Assembly (NCBI RefSeq): GCF_043290135.1
Contig: NC_134705.1
Coordinates: 59,795,771-59,859,770 of the forward strand
Direction: 5' to 3'
Origin: Rhipicephalus microplus
Taxonomy: Eukaryota; Arthropoda; Arachnida; Ixodida; Ixodidae
Length of the DNA stretch: 64,000 bases
The notes under the pieces are model-generated. The model was not told the DNA's origin and made no database searches. It worked only from the letters and a program-made list of their open reading frames with translations. The position numbers were made by a program, and so were the translations under genes. Within the stretch, counting starts at the first letter, position 1, and the number at the start of each line of letters is the position of its first letter. Shown here one piece after another: positions 1 through 11,814 of the stretch.

Positions 1-2263
1 GGCAAGTCCGAAATGCTGATGGCCAAGGCAGCACTAGTGGAGATAGGCGAGACAACAGGCTCTGAAGCCAATGGCGAACGTGACAGGGCATCGGCGTCGG
101 AATGCTTCCGGCCAGAACGGTAGATAACACGGATATCGAACTTCTGTAACCGCAATGCCCAACGAGCGAGCCGACCATTAGGATCTTTTAGTGAAGATAA
201 CCAGCAAACGCATGGTGGTCTGTTACAATATCAAACGGACGTCCATATAAATAAAGCCGAAACTTTCCGATTGCCCAAATAATGGCGAGGCACTCCTTTT
301 CAGTTACACTGTAATTCTTCTCGGCTTTACTGAGGGTGCGGCTGGCATAGGCAACGACGTACTCGTCAAAACCCTCCTTGCGTTGGGCCAGTATGGCCCC
401 TAGCCCGACACCACTAGCGTCCGTATGAAGCTCCGTTGGAGCAGACGGATCGAAATGTCGGAGTATGGGAGGCGTGGTGAGGAGCCGTCGGAGTTCCTGA
501 AATGCATCATCACACGCCTGCGACCACGCTGACAAATTAGAAGTTCCGGCAAGAATATTGGCCAAGGGGGCGATAATGGAGGCGAAATTGCGGATGTAGC
601 GCCGGAAGTAAGAACATAGGCCCATGAAGCTTCAAAGCTCTTTGATGGTGGTTGGCTTTGGGAACGCCGCGGCTGCATTAGGTTTCGTAGGGTCCGGGAG
701 AATGCCGTCCTTAGAAACCACATGGCCGAGAATTACGAGCTTGCGAGCGCCGAAGTGGCATTTCTTTAAGTTAAGTTGAAGTCTCGCCGTAGAAAGGCAC
801 GTAAGGACTTGCTCGAGGCGGCTGAGGTGGGTCGCAAAGTCGATTGAAAATACCACAATGTCATCCAAATAACAGAGGCACGTTTTCCATTTCAGACCTC
901 GCAAGACGGTATCCATCATCCTTTCGAAAGTGGCAGGCGCATTGCAGAGGCCAAAGGGCATAACGGTGAATTCATATAGTCCATCCAGTGTTACAAAGGC
1001 TGTCTTCGGGCGGTCACCCTCTGCCATGGGCACCTGCCAGTAGCCGGAGCGTAAATCTAACGAAGAAAAGAACTCTGCTCCTTGTAGGCAGTCCAAAGCA
1101 TCATCGATGCGCGGCAGAGGGTATACGTCTTTGCGCGTTATCTTGTTGAGTGGGCGGTAGTCAACGCAGAACCAGATGGATCCGTCTTTTTTTCTTGACG
1201 AGAACAACCGGTGAAGCCCAGGGACTGTTAGAGTGCTCGATGATGCCACGTTTCAACATGTCATCCACTTGTTCGTCGATGACACGGCGTTCAGCAGATG
1301 ACACACGGTACAGACGCTGCCTTAGCGGGGCTTGTTGACCGGTGTCAATACGGTGAACGACCGCAGAGGTTCGGCTTAAGCCTGACTGGTCACGATCGAA
1401 TGAAGAACGAAAGCGGAGAAGAAGATTTATAATCTCTTCGCGCTGAGTTGGTGCGAGCTCAGAGTCGATGGCATCCGAGAATACGTCCAGAGCATCATTA
1501 GGCGCGTTGGTAGGAGTGACAGCACAAATTGGGAGCGAAACCGTAGAATCGGGTATAGTAGCCGGAAGAATGCACTCGCAAGGTTCATAGCTTCCCAGGC
1601 ATTCTCCACGTAGTAGGGATGACGGGCTGTCCGAGGGATTGCACACATAAATGGCAGCGTGACCATTGCAAAAAATGACGACGGCAAACGGAAGCATGAT
1701 ATTTCGACGGCACGCAGATGCGATCGATGGCATAAACAACACAGGCAATTTCGGAGGGGAGGCACACGACACCGAGACAACAGCGGAGAAAGGCGCAATG
1801 TCAACGTCAGAAGCAGCAAACACTCTACACGAAGCACCATCGTCGGGGTCATAGCACGGCACAGATAACGCGAGTTCAGAACGAGCACAGTCGACCAAAG
1901 CAGAATTTGACGAAAGAGAGTCCGACCAAGGGATAACGTCATGCGAAGAACGGAATAAAACTACAAATGTGACGACGTACATCGCATATTGAATGACGAC
2001 TCGTGCAGTGCACAAAGCTGAAGGCTGAATATGATGGGACGTAGCTGTCTGCAAAGATAGGTCGGTAAGTTGTGTGGTCACTTTCTTCAAGTTTCGGCAA
2101 AGTTTCTCGCTAATTACATATACGGCAGCTCCAGTGTCGACAAGTCCGTGCACCTTAATGCCATCAATATAGAGTTTGATTTCGTTCGGGGGACAGCAGT
2201 TAGGTCTTGAAATTTTCGCTGCCAACGCAGTTCTTGCCTCCGGAACTGCGCCCGTCTGTTTTC
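1..2263 (-). pseudogene. pol (protease, RT, RNase H) of Gypsy copy 1, frameshifted and partial
   Basis: Pol lies in the -1 frame relative to gag. Protease shows the aspartic active site LVDTGAAVYVIS at about 2110-2145. RT follows, with [12 protein letters not shown] near 1190-1225, then the fingers and palm, including CYLDDIVVFS at about 844-875, where LDD is part of the polymerase active site. RNase H carries the [13 protein letters not shown] motif near 390-430 and the VTEKECLAI motif near 285-310. There are three lesions. An extra A in an A-run (1187-1196) separates protease from most of RT. A TGA at 629-631 replaces the Arg codon expected in KELRSF. A one-base loss near 187-205 shifts the rest of RNase H. 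The shifted frame continues to base 1, with GRL and DADALSRSP still readable. Integrase would lie beyond the window. Confidence 0.9.
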
Positions 2264-2264
2264 C
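2258..2264 (-). promoter_or_regulatory. putative -1 ribosomal frameshift heptamer (G-GAA-AAC)
   Basis: On the minus strand the gag codons read GGG GAA AAC AGA. Slipping back by one base gives the pol frame (RGK then TGAVPEART). The same heptamer sits at the equivalent gag/pol junction of the two plus-strand Gypsy copies. Gypsy-type elements commonly express pol by -1 frameshifting; that this heptamer is the slip site is inference. Confidence 0.5.
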
Positions 2265-3574
2265 CCTCGCGGTGCGCTGTTGCGACGTAACATCGGAGAA
2301 ATAGATCGACGACGAGGAGAAGGGGAACGACTTGAGCCGGATGGTCGGCGACCAGGCCGTACGTCTAGAGGTGGATCGGCAGGAACGGGGTATAGCGGCT
2401 GGGTGGGCATGGTGGGCATGTAATGTGAGGCCCCTGCAATGTCGTGGGAAGGGAAGCTGCGACGACGGCAGTGACGAGCTACGTGGCCTGGGATGCCACA
2501 TGAAAAACATATCGGCCGATTATCCGGAGTGCGCCATTGGCTGACGATAGGGGCACTGTTCGCTGAATAAGGTACCGTAAATGGTCGTGCAGGCGGCGGC
2601 GTCATATAAACGTTCTGACCTGTTTCATATACAGCCGGAGATGGGGCGGTCAGCGAGCGGGAAGGTGGCGTCAACGAATAAACGTGGCGAGTAGCTTCGT
2701 AGATGGCCGGAGACGCTGGCGCACGTGGCCGAGCAACTGCGGCTGCATACGTTAGTGGTGCTGTAACAGTTGGTGGAGCCTGAGCTGGCGGCAATGCTTC
2801 GGCAACTTGCGATTGAATGACCTGGCGAAGCGAAGGCGACAAGGGTGCCATCGGCTCGGTAGTTGTTGTGATTATAGATAGCTGCCAAGCGACCTCCTCG
2901 CGTATGAATTGCTTTATGACTGGCATCAACGCAGAGTGGTCGGCGGTGTCATGGCAATAGTCGAGGGATGAGATGTCCGCGGTGTCTTGAGCGGCGCAAC
3001 GTGTAGAAGTGCGCAGTCTACGCAGCTCATCATAGCTTTGGCAGAGCTGAATCACCTCGGCGACCGTCTGGGGACTCTTCGCAGCCACCATTTGGAATGC
3101 ACCGTCGTCGATTCCTTTCATGATGTTCTTGATCTTGCGTGCCTCTTCCAGAGTCGAATCGACGAGCTTGCAGATAAATAGCACATCTTCGATGTAGCTC
3201 GTGAAAGTTTCATCTGCTCTCTGCACTCTGCCCCGCAAGCGCTGTTCAGCACGAAGGCGGTGGACAGCAGGACGGCCAAAGACTTCCGCGAGGGTTTTCG
3301 CCAATTCCGACCAGGTACAGAAATCACTTTGATGATTTCTGTACCATTGTTTTGCCACGTCGGTCAGGTAAAAACTCACATTTGTGAGCTTACCGGCTGC
3401 GTTCCACTTATTGATGGCGCTCACCAGTTCATACTCGGCAATCAAGTTGTCCACATCTTGGTCCTCTGTGCCCCCAAATATGGGGGGGTCGTGCTGCCGG
3501 AGAGCGCCAGCGCAGAAGACAGGCACAGGTGCGAGATCTGGAGTAGCAGCATGAGATGGCCCCGGATCAGTCAT
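2258..3574 (-). pseudogene. gag of Gypsy copy 1
   Basis: Structural Gag polyprotein, which would package element RNA in virus-like particles. An open frame extends upstream to 3652, but only through a TTG codon. The first ATG that fits is at 3574, just inside the leader behind the primer-binding site, so I use it as the start. The N-terminal half contains the retrotransposon Gag fold region, with the stretch FGRPAVHRLRAEQRLR near 3250-3300. The C-terminal half is rich in Pro, Ser and Arg and carries one CCHC zinc knuckle, CFSCGIPGHVARHC, at about 2470-2511, expected to bind RNA. The reading frame is intact to the gag/pol overlap at 2258-2264. It is called a pseudogene because the pol it belongs with is disrupted. 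Gag itself may be translatable. Confidence 0.85.
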
Positions 3575-3631
3575 TGTAGGAAGTCGTTGGAGTGTGCGGC
3601 TGCGAAGTTCCAGGGTGAGGACCAGATGTAT

Positions 3632-3646
3632 CCAGCACCTCCACCA
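3632..3646 (-). other. primer-binding site of Gypsy copy 1
   Basis: TGGTGGAGGTGCTGG on the minus strand, starting TGG as expected for pairing with a tRNA 3' CCA. Both plus-strand Gypsy copies have a related TGGTGG.. string just inside their 5' LTR (53127 and 58430). The priming tRNA was not identified. Confidence 0.5.
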
Positions 3647-3658
3647 CTTCAAACGGGT

Positions 3659-3793
3659 TGTTGAACAAGCGGGAGTTGACTCGGCGAAGGAGAGCTTTAT
3701 TTAGCGCAAGGACTAACTGAACGCAAGCCTGCGATCACAGCAAGTCTTCTTCCTTTTCTATACTCGAGCTCCATGCCCACTGCCCTCGTTACA
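3659..3793 (-). repeat. 5' LTR of Gypsy copy 1
   Basis: On the minus strand the unit begins TGTAACGAGGGC at 3793 and ends CAACA at 3659. It contains AATAAA at 3701-3696, a likely polyadenylation signal in R/U5. The 3' partner LTR is outside the window, so the boundaries rest on TG..CA ends and on position relative to the primer-binding site. At 135 bp it is short, like the LTRs of the other two Gypsy copies (about 159-178 bp). Confidence 0.6.
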
Positions 3794-4383
3794 CTACACA
3801 TAATTTGGCGTATACGATAAAGTTCTGTGAGGCAGCTGGACAAGTGAAATGCTGCTAGTACAGTGCACATGGACGAGAAATCTGTCAACCCCACTTGTGA
3901 AGAAATGTGTGATGAGAGTTTACGCAGTGAGAGAATAATTGCCAATAGTTCTGCCTAGAATACTGTTGTGAGATCAGGCAAGCGAAGACAAAAAGGACAA
4001 CTAAGATTCGTTGAATAGGTTCCCACTCCGGCCATCATAAAAATTTCTGTGGCTACTACTGGGTTTATCCACACGCTTTTGAGGTGGTCTTCCGACAACC
4101 CTTTTAGGTACCTGGTGGATAATGGTTAAGCGTTTCTTGGAAATATGTCATCGAATTCTACTATCGGAGTATGAGTAAGTACGTTTGGGTAAATTTAATC
4201 ATGAAGTGATACTTCTGGTGGTTGCCAAAATTTCCCTGCGAATATTATTCGAAGCCCATGCAGCCTAGACCATTCACACAGAAAAAATTCGGAAGGCTCG
4301 TTAAGGAAGGCACATTGAGAGCGCCTGCCTGGGGAGGCATATATGGTTACGTACGTTTCAACTGTTAGCATGCGGAACCTACT
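3794..4383. other. unassigned stretch
   Basis: No coding frame or RNA gene recognised. On the minus strand it directly follows the LINE reverse-transcriptase region, so part of it may be the LINE C-terminus and 3' UTR in decayed form. Confidence 0.4.
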
Positions 4384-6600
4384 TTAAAGAAATGGCAGGT
4401 ATGCTTCGTGATAAAGTATATTGTTGGCTACAAATTTTGAAAGGCCGACACATGAGCGTAGCGCCACACGTTCTAAAGTTGAAAGCGGGCATAATTTATA
4501 AGCGGCTCCCCCAGAGAACAATACACACCCAAACTTGAATATTGGGAGAAGGTACATACAATATAACAATTTTTTCATACGCATTTCAAACCTACTGCTG
4601 CTGATTCGTCTTAAACATCCAACGGCACCTGAACCTTTAGCTGCTATATAATCAATGTGCGGGCTCCAATTATTCTTAGCTGTCTTTATTATGCCTAGAT
4701 ACTTCAATGAATCTACCTGAGGAATATAGGCCTGTGCATACGTTAGTGAAATACGCGCAGAACATTCCGTGAGAAAGTAAGAAAGACACTTTTGTTAACA
4801 TTCAGAGTCAAACTCAGACCATTAGGCCACATTTCAATGCCATCCAAGTATGCCTGTAGAATGTTGTATAGCGAGTGTATATCGCTGGAAGAAGCAAAGA
4901 ATGTAATGTCGTCTGCGTACACGTACGCTTGCACATCGTTATGCAGAGGAGTTGAGCTTAGTAAAATAATTAATAAAATGGGCAAGAGTACTGACCATTT
5001 GAGGCACTCCCCTTGTTTGTTGGTATGTTTAAAAAGAAGAGTCGTTCTGCTAGCAATAAAATGCTCGTCTGCCTAAAAAAATTTCTACCCCTACAACTAT
5101 ATAATCGGGAACCTTGGCGCGTCGTAGTCAAATAAATAAGGTGGTGTGTTCTACGCTGTCATATGCCTTGGCATTGTCCAAGGTCACTGCAGCAGCGTAT
5201 TGGTTTTTGTGACGAGCATGTGTAGTTCTACTTTCTGAGTGAACACGAGCGCACAATATCTAACAGTTCGGCCTAATACCTATTTGATATTTGCTTAAAC
5301 TATCATTTAATTCAATCCAATCTTCAAGATGTTCATATAATAATCGCTCTATTAGTTTCACGAGAGTAGAAGTGAAGGAAATAGGCCGAATGTTATCTAT
5401 GGCATAACCAGAGCCCTGTTTTCACAACAGCGGTACAATTTTGTCCACTTTCCAGTCGGGATGGATCCGCGCAATTCCTACAGAAAAATTTATAAAGGGA
5501 ATGACATCATGGGCGGATAAATCAAACGTAATTTTTATCATAACGTAGAGATATTATCAAAACTCGGTGATGAATCCGGGAGTGTCTTTACTACCTCTGT
5601 GATTTTGTCTAATGTAACTGCTTTATATTCGTTAGCTTTTTCTGTAACAGGTATGTGGTAGGGTAACACTGATATGAATCGACATTCAAGCGCTTTCGCA
5701 ACTGTATCAAGTGAATGTACTCATTCTGCGGACGATAAACAGGTTGATTCTAAATTTATTGGTTGCAGGACCATCTATTTTTTCGAAGAAACCTCAACTG
5801 GGCTTTCTTATGTTTTGTCCCTGACAAATGACTGTACAACTTGGAGGTGTGAAATTATTTTGCTTTCTCAATCGTCTGTTTAAATGTAGCAGACGCATAG
5901 TCACGGTCTGTCCAGTTACGGGGGTACTGGTTGTGAAGTTTTTTTTTCTTCCAAGCGGCTTTACGTCCCCTACAGTCGAAATCACAGTCTGAATTCCACC
6001 ATGGCGATTAAGCACCATCTTTAGTGGATTGCATACTGAATTTAGCTTTTTTTGCGCTGTGAAGTAATACAGTACATAAATTGAGCGCCCTTCAATGGTC
6101 ACTTAGTCCCTTATGTTCATTCATAAGTTAAAATAATGAGTTCTGAAACTTACTTTTATTAACAAAATTTCTAACTTGTTTATTTGTTGAAGTGGCTTGG
6201 CACACTTTAAAAAGTATTGGTACGTGATCACTGTTTGTGCGCGAAGTGATAGCAAACCTGAACGAAATAACACAACCATCAATTGCAAGCGTCAGTTCAA
6301 TCCCCGAACGTAACAGGCCAGATACATAAGTTGAGCCTCTTGAATATACACAATAAAACCATTCAAAGTGGTCCATCCTAACAGCAAGCCTTTACCACAG
6401 GCATCAGACCGGTAACCACAAGTTATGTGGTGAGAGTTTAAATTGCCTGCTAAGATAATATTCTTTCTGCATGCTACTTCTGTGGAATCAAGGTAATTAG
6501 TAGTGATCACCCCATTAAGACAACAGACATTGACTATGGGAAGTGGTGCATATCCAAGAATAGTAACGTCTAGTGCCAAAGTTTCAATTTCTGTAGACAA
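4384..6600 (-). pseudogene. LINE ORF2 remnant: APE endonuclease and reverse transcriptase
   Basis: The endonuclease part (6600-6130) includes NIILAGNLNSHH near 6425-6460, a decayed version of the catalytic GDFNSHH motif, and YLACYVRG further on. Between it and RT the frame is lost several times. The RT has LDNAKAYDSVEH (motif A) at about 5150-5190 and AYVYADDITFFASS (motif C; the two Asp bind metal) at about 4880-4925. After RT come LYCMYLLPIFKFGCVLFSGG and LERVALRSCVGLSKFVANN, which resemble the thumb-side region of I/Jockey-clade elements. ORF2 normally nicks target DNA and copies its own RNA at the nick. Stops and shifts throughout exclude function here. Confidence 0.75.
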
Positions 6601-6937
6601 TGACTTATGAAGAATCTTTGATCTATCACTAATTTACTTAGAGATAAAACATGCCAGGCCCCCTCTACAACAAGAACGATCTTAACAAAAGCAATGACAG
6701 TTATTTATATTGAAACTTTTTGTAGTAAGGCAAGTTTTTTGCAATAAAATAAATGAGATGAAAAGTCTATGCAAAGTTGTGACAAATCAGTTGCTGTAGC
6801 GAAAAGTGATTGACGATTCCAATGAGTACTTTTATTGAACCAATGTTGATAGTAAACCAGTGGTTTCTGTAGCTCTCTTTTAAAAGTTCTTCCTTCGCTG
6901 GAGGACTCTTTTTTGCACACTTCTTTGTTTTCATCCC

Positions 6938-8000
6938 CTAGAAGAGAATGGATTTCGGGGAATAAGGAATGGTCTGTCGTTTGCTTGCTTTAATGTCCAA
7001 ATTCATGGCTTCTGTGCTTGCTGAAATGGTCTCTCGTTTATTACCGCCGTCCTGTTCAATGCGAAATGTTGCTGGCTCATCCTCCTCAAAACCTTCAGGA
7101 TGCAGCTTTCCTCGCAGGCTCCTCATGAATTTCCTCCTGACTACGCGGGACACCTGATTCTCGTGCAGTTGACCCTGCAACTGGCAAGGGTTGTGACATG
7201 TGCTCTGTAATTACTAGCCCAATTGTCTCTGAAAGGTGCGAAAAAAGTGCGCTCAATGTCTTTGACATTGCCTTCTCAACAAAGACACCCGCCATCTCGC
7301 TTAAAGCAGAGTCCATCGCTTTTGAATGCTCAGCAGCAGCTTCAGCGTATCCGTGAGATCTCTCTAATACGTAGGTCGAGCTTCACGGCGGGAGCATCGC
7401 TTTCTCTCGATAATTTCAACAACTTGAAGCTCTTGAGCTCTAGCTATGCAGTTTGCGTGATTGGCCGGGTGGGACACGGTGCAGCTGTGTCCGGCAGGTC
7501 CCTGATGGCAAGCTTTGCGCAACGCTCCGCAAGAGGCCACAACGCAGGTCGTCCGGTCGACTTAGAGGTACCGGCCCCCATCCTACTGGACATTCTACCA
7601 CCTAATGAGACAGGTCTCTCCACTGATTCTAATAACATCCCATCTGACCAGACGGAAGAGGATATGCGTGCGACGCATGCCCTGCCTGAATCGGTAGAGT
7701 CTCTGATTTTCGGAACGGCTTCCGTCAAGGATCTCCCGCCAGTACGCAGCGTGACTTCAAGAATCGCTGACTTTATAGCGTCCGGGAGCCCCATAGCGAC
7801 AACGCTGCGCAAATCACGGACTAAGCAAGTCACGGCGCAGGAGCCACGCCACACGTCAGCACGAGGACTTCACCCCAAGTTAGTGCAGGTGTCTAATCGC
7901 ACAGGAAAACATCCCTCGATCCGCCGAAAATTGCGTAGACGGCTGCGTATGATGCTACTTGTTTTGTTGCCGGATCCACCATTTCCAGCCTTGTTTTCTA
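6938..8000 (-). pseudogene. LINE ORF1 (gag-like) remnant
   Basis: Minus-strand frames between about 8000 and 6940 read as a decayed LINE ORF1. Near 7520-7420 one frame gives CTVSHPANHANC, a remnant of a CCHC-type zinc-knuckle region, followed by ARAQELQVVEIIERKRCSRR. That segment resembles the region just after the last knuckle in I/Jockey ORF1 proteins. Downstream, from 7316 to 7095 and 7180 to 6938, two shifted frames carry a Glu/Ser/Ala-rich tail. ORF1 would bind element RNA. The assignment rests on the knuckle remnant, its tail and the position upstream of ORF2. The long plus-strand open frame 7223-8122 lies antisense to this segment and is not considered a gene. Confidence 0.5.
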
Positions 8001-8709
<709 letters not shown>

Positions 8710-8808
8710 GGAGTAATAGTTCAATGGGCCAGGTAGTCTTCGTGAAGGTATGGATGGGATATGGCACAACGGAGCGTTGTCAACAAGAATAATTATATTT
8801 ATTTCTTA

Positions 8809-8847
8809 ACAGTTTCTGGAGGGGTCCTCCTTTCATCAGGGGATGAG
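8809..8847 (-). ncRNA. hammerhead-ribozyme-like motif, left arm
   Basis: On the minus strand CTGATGA (8839-8833) and GAAAC (8816-8812) flank a GGAGG/CCTCC stem II with an ACC loop. There is an extra A after CTGATGA and an A/A mismatch at the base of stem II. The stem I partner after the expected cleavage site is AAGA, which does not pair with the upstream TCCC, so this copy is probably inactive. The identification is from core pattern and inferred folding only. Confidence 0.5.
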
Positions 8848-9297
8848 TTATACTGACATGAACTTACAAACTTCGTTGCTGCCGCGTCCCTCTCGCCTTG
8901 AAAGATGTTTGCGAGAGTGAGGGGGGACTAAAAAAAGAAAGAAAAAAAAGGAAAAAAAGACGAAAAAGAAAAAAAGAGAAAAAGAAAACGAAAGAAAAGA
9001 AAGAAAGTAAAAAAGAGGAAGAAGTACTGTCAACACTGACAACGAAACCAACTGTCCGTGTACGTCCACGTGATAAGAACCGGATGTGGACGTACACGGA
9101 CAGTTGGTTTCGTTCTCAGTGTTGACAGTGGTTGTTCCTCTTTTATTACTTTCTTTTCTTTCGGTTCTTTTTTTTCTTTTCGTCTTTTTCTTCCTTTTTT
9201 TCTTTCTTTTTTTAGTTCCCTCTCACTCTCGCAAACATCTTTCAAGACGAAAGGGACGCGGCAGCAACGACGTTTGGAAGTTCATGTCAGTATAACA

Positions 9298-9341
9298 CAT
9301 CCCCTGGTGAAGGGAGGACCCCTCCCGAAACTGTCGGGAAA
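9298..9341 (+). ncRNA. hammerhead-ribozyme-like motif, right arm
   Basis: CTGGTGA (9304-9310) is one base off the CTGANGA core. It is followed by A, a perfect GGGAGG/CCTCCC stem II with an ACC loop, then GAAAC (9327-9331), TGTC and GGGA. TCCC before the core can pair with GGGA after the predicted cleavage base C9335, giving a short stem I. Stem III would be almost absent, as reported for Penelope hammerheads that act as dimers. The A-to-G change in the core suggests loss of activity. Confidence 0.55.
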
Positions 9342-9385
9342 TAAATATATTTATCCTTGTTGACAACGCTCCCGTTGTGCCATAT

Positions 9386-9387
<2 letters not shown>

Positions 9388-9461
<74 letters not shown>
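9388..9461. repeat. (TA)n microsatellite
   Basis: Pure TA dinucleotide tract on the outer side of the right palindrome arm. It mirrors the TA tract before the left arm. Confidence 0.98.
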
Positions 9462-9463
<2 letters not shown>

Positions 9464-11814
9464 GTTGTGCGTGCTTGTGTTTTTACAGCCTTGAAGCAGT
9501 TTGCTCGAATGTAGAAAGGATTTACAGGCATATGAGAAAAGGAGAGCATTGCATCACTTCAGCGTAGGTGCCTTAATATATTTTTTAGAACAGTGTCCGT
9601 GAGCAAGTTGGAACAATCGCTACTACCTCGAAAACGAGAAATATAGGCGTCAAACTTCCCGCTTCTTCGTAACAGGAATCTGCATGATGGCTAAGAAAGT
9701 TTTTTTGTTACTGTAACAGAATAGAAAGTTGGGCGAGTTGGTGTATATTCATATTAAAAGAAAATAAAGTTTTTTTGTTACTGTACGTGAAGTTACCACC
9801 GTTTCACGTCTGTGGGCCTTTTATTCAAAATTACAATAATAAATTGCTACAACAAAAGGCTTCAATAGATACAAAGACAAACAGCGTGTCTTTTGAAGTG
9901 TCTATAACACACAGTCGGCAGTTGTTACTCACGTGCAAGTTTATGAGCGAAATATTGTTTGACTAATAAAGGCATGCTTTTTACATAGGATATTCAACAA
10001 ATACTTGTTCTCGATGTTCGTTTCATAGCCCAGACCACGAGAGAAAGTTGGGTTGTTTATACGGCGCACGCCACGATTCCTTAAGGTAGGTATATAACGA
10101 AGCTATTGACAGCGCAATACATAACATACATAGAATGTAAATAATGAGACGGTGATGTTCCTATTGGCTTAGGTAACTTCTCGATGCTAGCTTTTTTGAA
10201 GCTAGGCTTATATGCTGTTGAAGTGCAGTTTCCTACGCATGCGTGCAATAGATGCTATATGTCTTGACGCGATATTGCACATCGAGGTGCTATAGCACAT
10301 AAATAGCGCACAACCTGTTATGGCCCTTGGGTAGAAAGGCGAACCGTCCGGCGAGTTCGTCGTTTACTATAAAGGATTCGCAAAAAAAAAAGAAGAAAGC
10401 ATCAAACAGACTGTCCTACTGTGGACCCACCATAGAATCAGAAAGAATAAAGAACAATAAACCATATAAAAGCTTGACGTTCCAAGTGTCATAAAACCAG
10501 ACAGCCGAGAGTGAGACTGTTATGTGAGGCCTTACATTCATTCATCAATACCGGCAAGCTCAACTTCTACGTAACGGTGTGCCCTATATACTGCTATAAA
10601 CATCAGCTGCCTATCTGCGCTGTCTTGTCTTCAAGAAGTACCCGCACCCTGGAATCACGGCCCTCTTTTTTAGTGATTTATGTTATAGTTCGCTATAGCC
10701 CTATTACGATTGCTATTAAAAGTGAGCAGGCAGCATTTTGTCACAGGTTCCAAATAGACCACGTTTTTTTTTATAATGCCAAATACAAGATTCTTCATAA
10801 AAACAATTGACAGAATTTCGCAATTTTTTTCATTGTTTTAATTTCTCATCCACATATAAAGTGTTGCAATGCATATTGCACTACAAGTTTTCTAACAATC
10901 CCCGTCACGGACCTTATCTGCGTTGCAAACTTCCACGTACGGCATCACTGATTTTGTTTCGCGATTTGTTTTATCGCAGTACTTCACGAGCAAATGGGTG
11001 CAACGTTAATACTATACACCCTCCGTGCATTAGAATATCAATCATTGCGTATTGATTCGCTTAAGCTGCGGTCACGGCACTTTCTTGCCTACTTTGAAGT
11101 AATTAGGTAATTTGTGCAAATTTTTTTTTCCAAGAAATATTTACAAACACCAAAGTCAAACCATATGTCGGTCGATTTGCTTCACTGGAGGCTTAGAGAA
11201 AGGCAAATATAGTGCGTAGGGAATATTTACGTGATGAACGTGTTAGTAAAAGAGGTATTTTAGTAATGACTCACATTCACATATTTAGGCTTTCTTATTG
11301 TTCTTGAATTTACCATGACTCACTCGCTCTCGCAGTCATAGCGTTCTCACTGCAGAACGATAAAGCAGCTTGAGATCGCTCCGGCGTATCGCTTGGCTTT
11401 TTGCTGCACCAGGTTCAATTTTGATACATTGTTGGCTACGTTTCAGACTTCTTGGCCTTTTTTTAATATTAAATCTTGCTACTCAGCACATATAGAGCTT
11501 TCGTACTTGATCATTGATCATCGATATCCAATAAAATTGTTCAGAAAAGCAATGTTCTTACAGTACATGTGCCATGAAGAGAGCGGCTATATTCCTCCTT
11601 GCGGCGATCACCACTCAGTGTTCCAGAGAATCCAGAAATAAATTTTTTGAGCACTGGGCACACTTCGCTATTTCAACCAAGACAGCTGGTCTGACTCACT
11701 ACTACACAGTCCTGAGGGTGCTCAGCGGAAATTTGGTGGTAAGCGAAATTCCCCAATTATTCTAATGGTATTTGATTGTCAGTGTTAATCTCAAGATAGT
11801 GCGCAAATGATTTC
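9462..11814. other. unassigned AT-rich stretch
   Basis: About 2.3 kb with only short chance open frames. There is a near-duplicate AAGTTTTTTTGTTACTGTA at about 9699-9716 and 9767-9784, about 68 bp apart. I recognise no gene, RNA or repeat family here. Confidence 0.4.

Larger units (their letters stand above)
1..3793 (-). mobile_element. Ty3/Gypsy LTR retrotransposon, copy 1 (cut by window start)
   Basis: Minus-strand element read from the 5' LTR (3793-3659) through gag (about 3574-2258) into protease, reverse transcriptase and RNase H. It runs off the window start, so the end of RNase H, integrase and the 3' LTR are not visible. The domain order gag-PR-RT-RH and the close resemblance to the two plus-strand copies at 52946-58167 and 58268-63842 identify it as Ty3/Gypsy. 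It is a broken copy: there is one frameshift in an A-run near 1187-1196, an in-frame stop at about 629-631, and another frameshift near 187-205. Confidence 0.93.
4384..8000 (-). mobile_element. degenerate I/Jockey-type LINE
   Basis: Minus-strand non-LTR retrotransposon. A gag-like ORF1 remnant (about 8000-6940) lies upstream of an ORF2 with endonuclease (about 6600-5800) and reverse transcriptase (about 5470-4384). The gene order and domain set fit the I/Jockey group. Every domain is split by stops and frameshifts, so the copy is old. The outer limits are approximate; no poly(A) tail or target-site duplication was found. Confidence 0.7.
8757..9387. mobile_element. head-to-head inverted pair of Penelope-like 3' ends (palindrome)
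   Basis: Two arms of about 310-320 bp are inverted copies of each other, meeting at about 9077 (GTCCAC..GTGGAC). The outer ends are GGATATGGCACAACGG (8757) and its reverse-complement equivalent ending at 9387. Each arm has, from centre outward: a short unique part, a long polypurine/polypyrimidine tract, a GC-rich piece (GCAAACATCTTTC..), a hammerhead-like core, AATAAATATA, and a (TA)n flank. The hammerhead-type core and the (TA)n junctions suggest termini of Penelope-like retroelements, which are known to carry hammerhead motifs in their terminal repeats. No protein-coding part is present in either arm. Confidence 0.6.

Noticed and set aside
8848..9363. Lys/Glu-rich and Phe-rich open frames on both strands
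   Set aside because: They arise from the polypurine/polypyrimidine arms of the palindrome.
9462..11814. Host gene exons in the unassigned AT-rich region
   Set aside because: No frame longer than about 100 codons, no domain motif and no consistent splice-site-bounded series could be supported.
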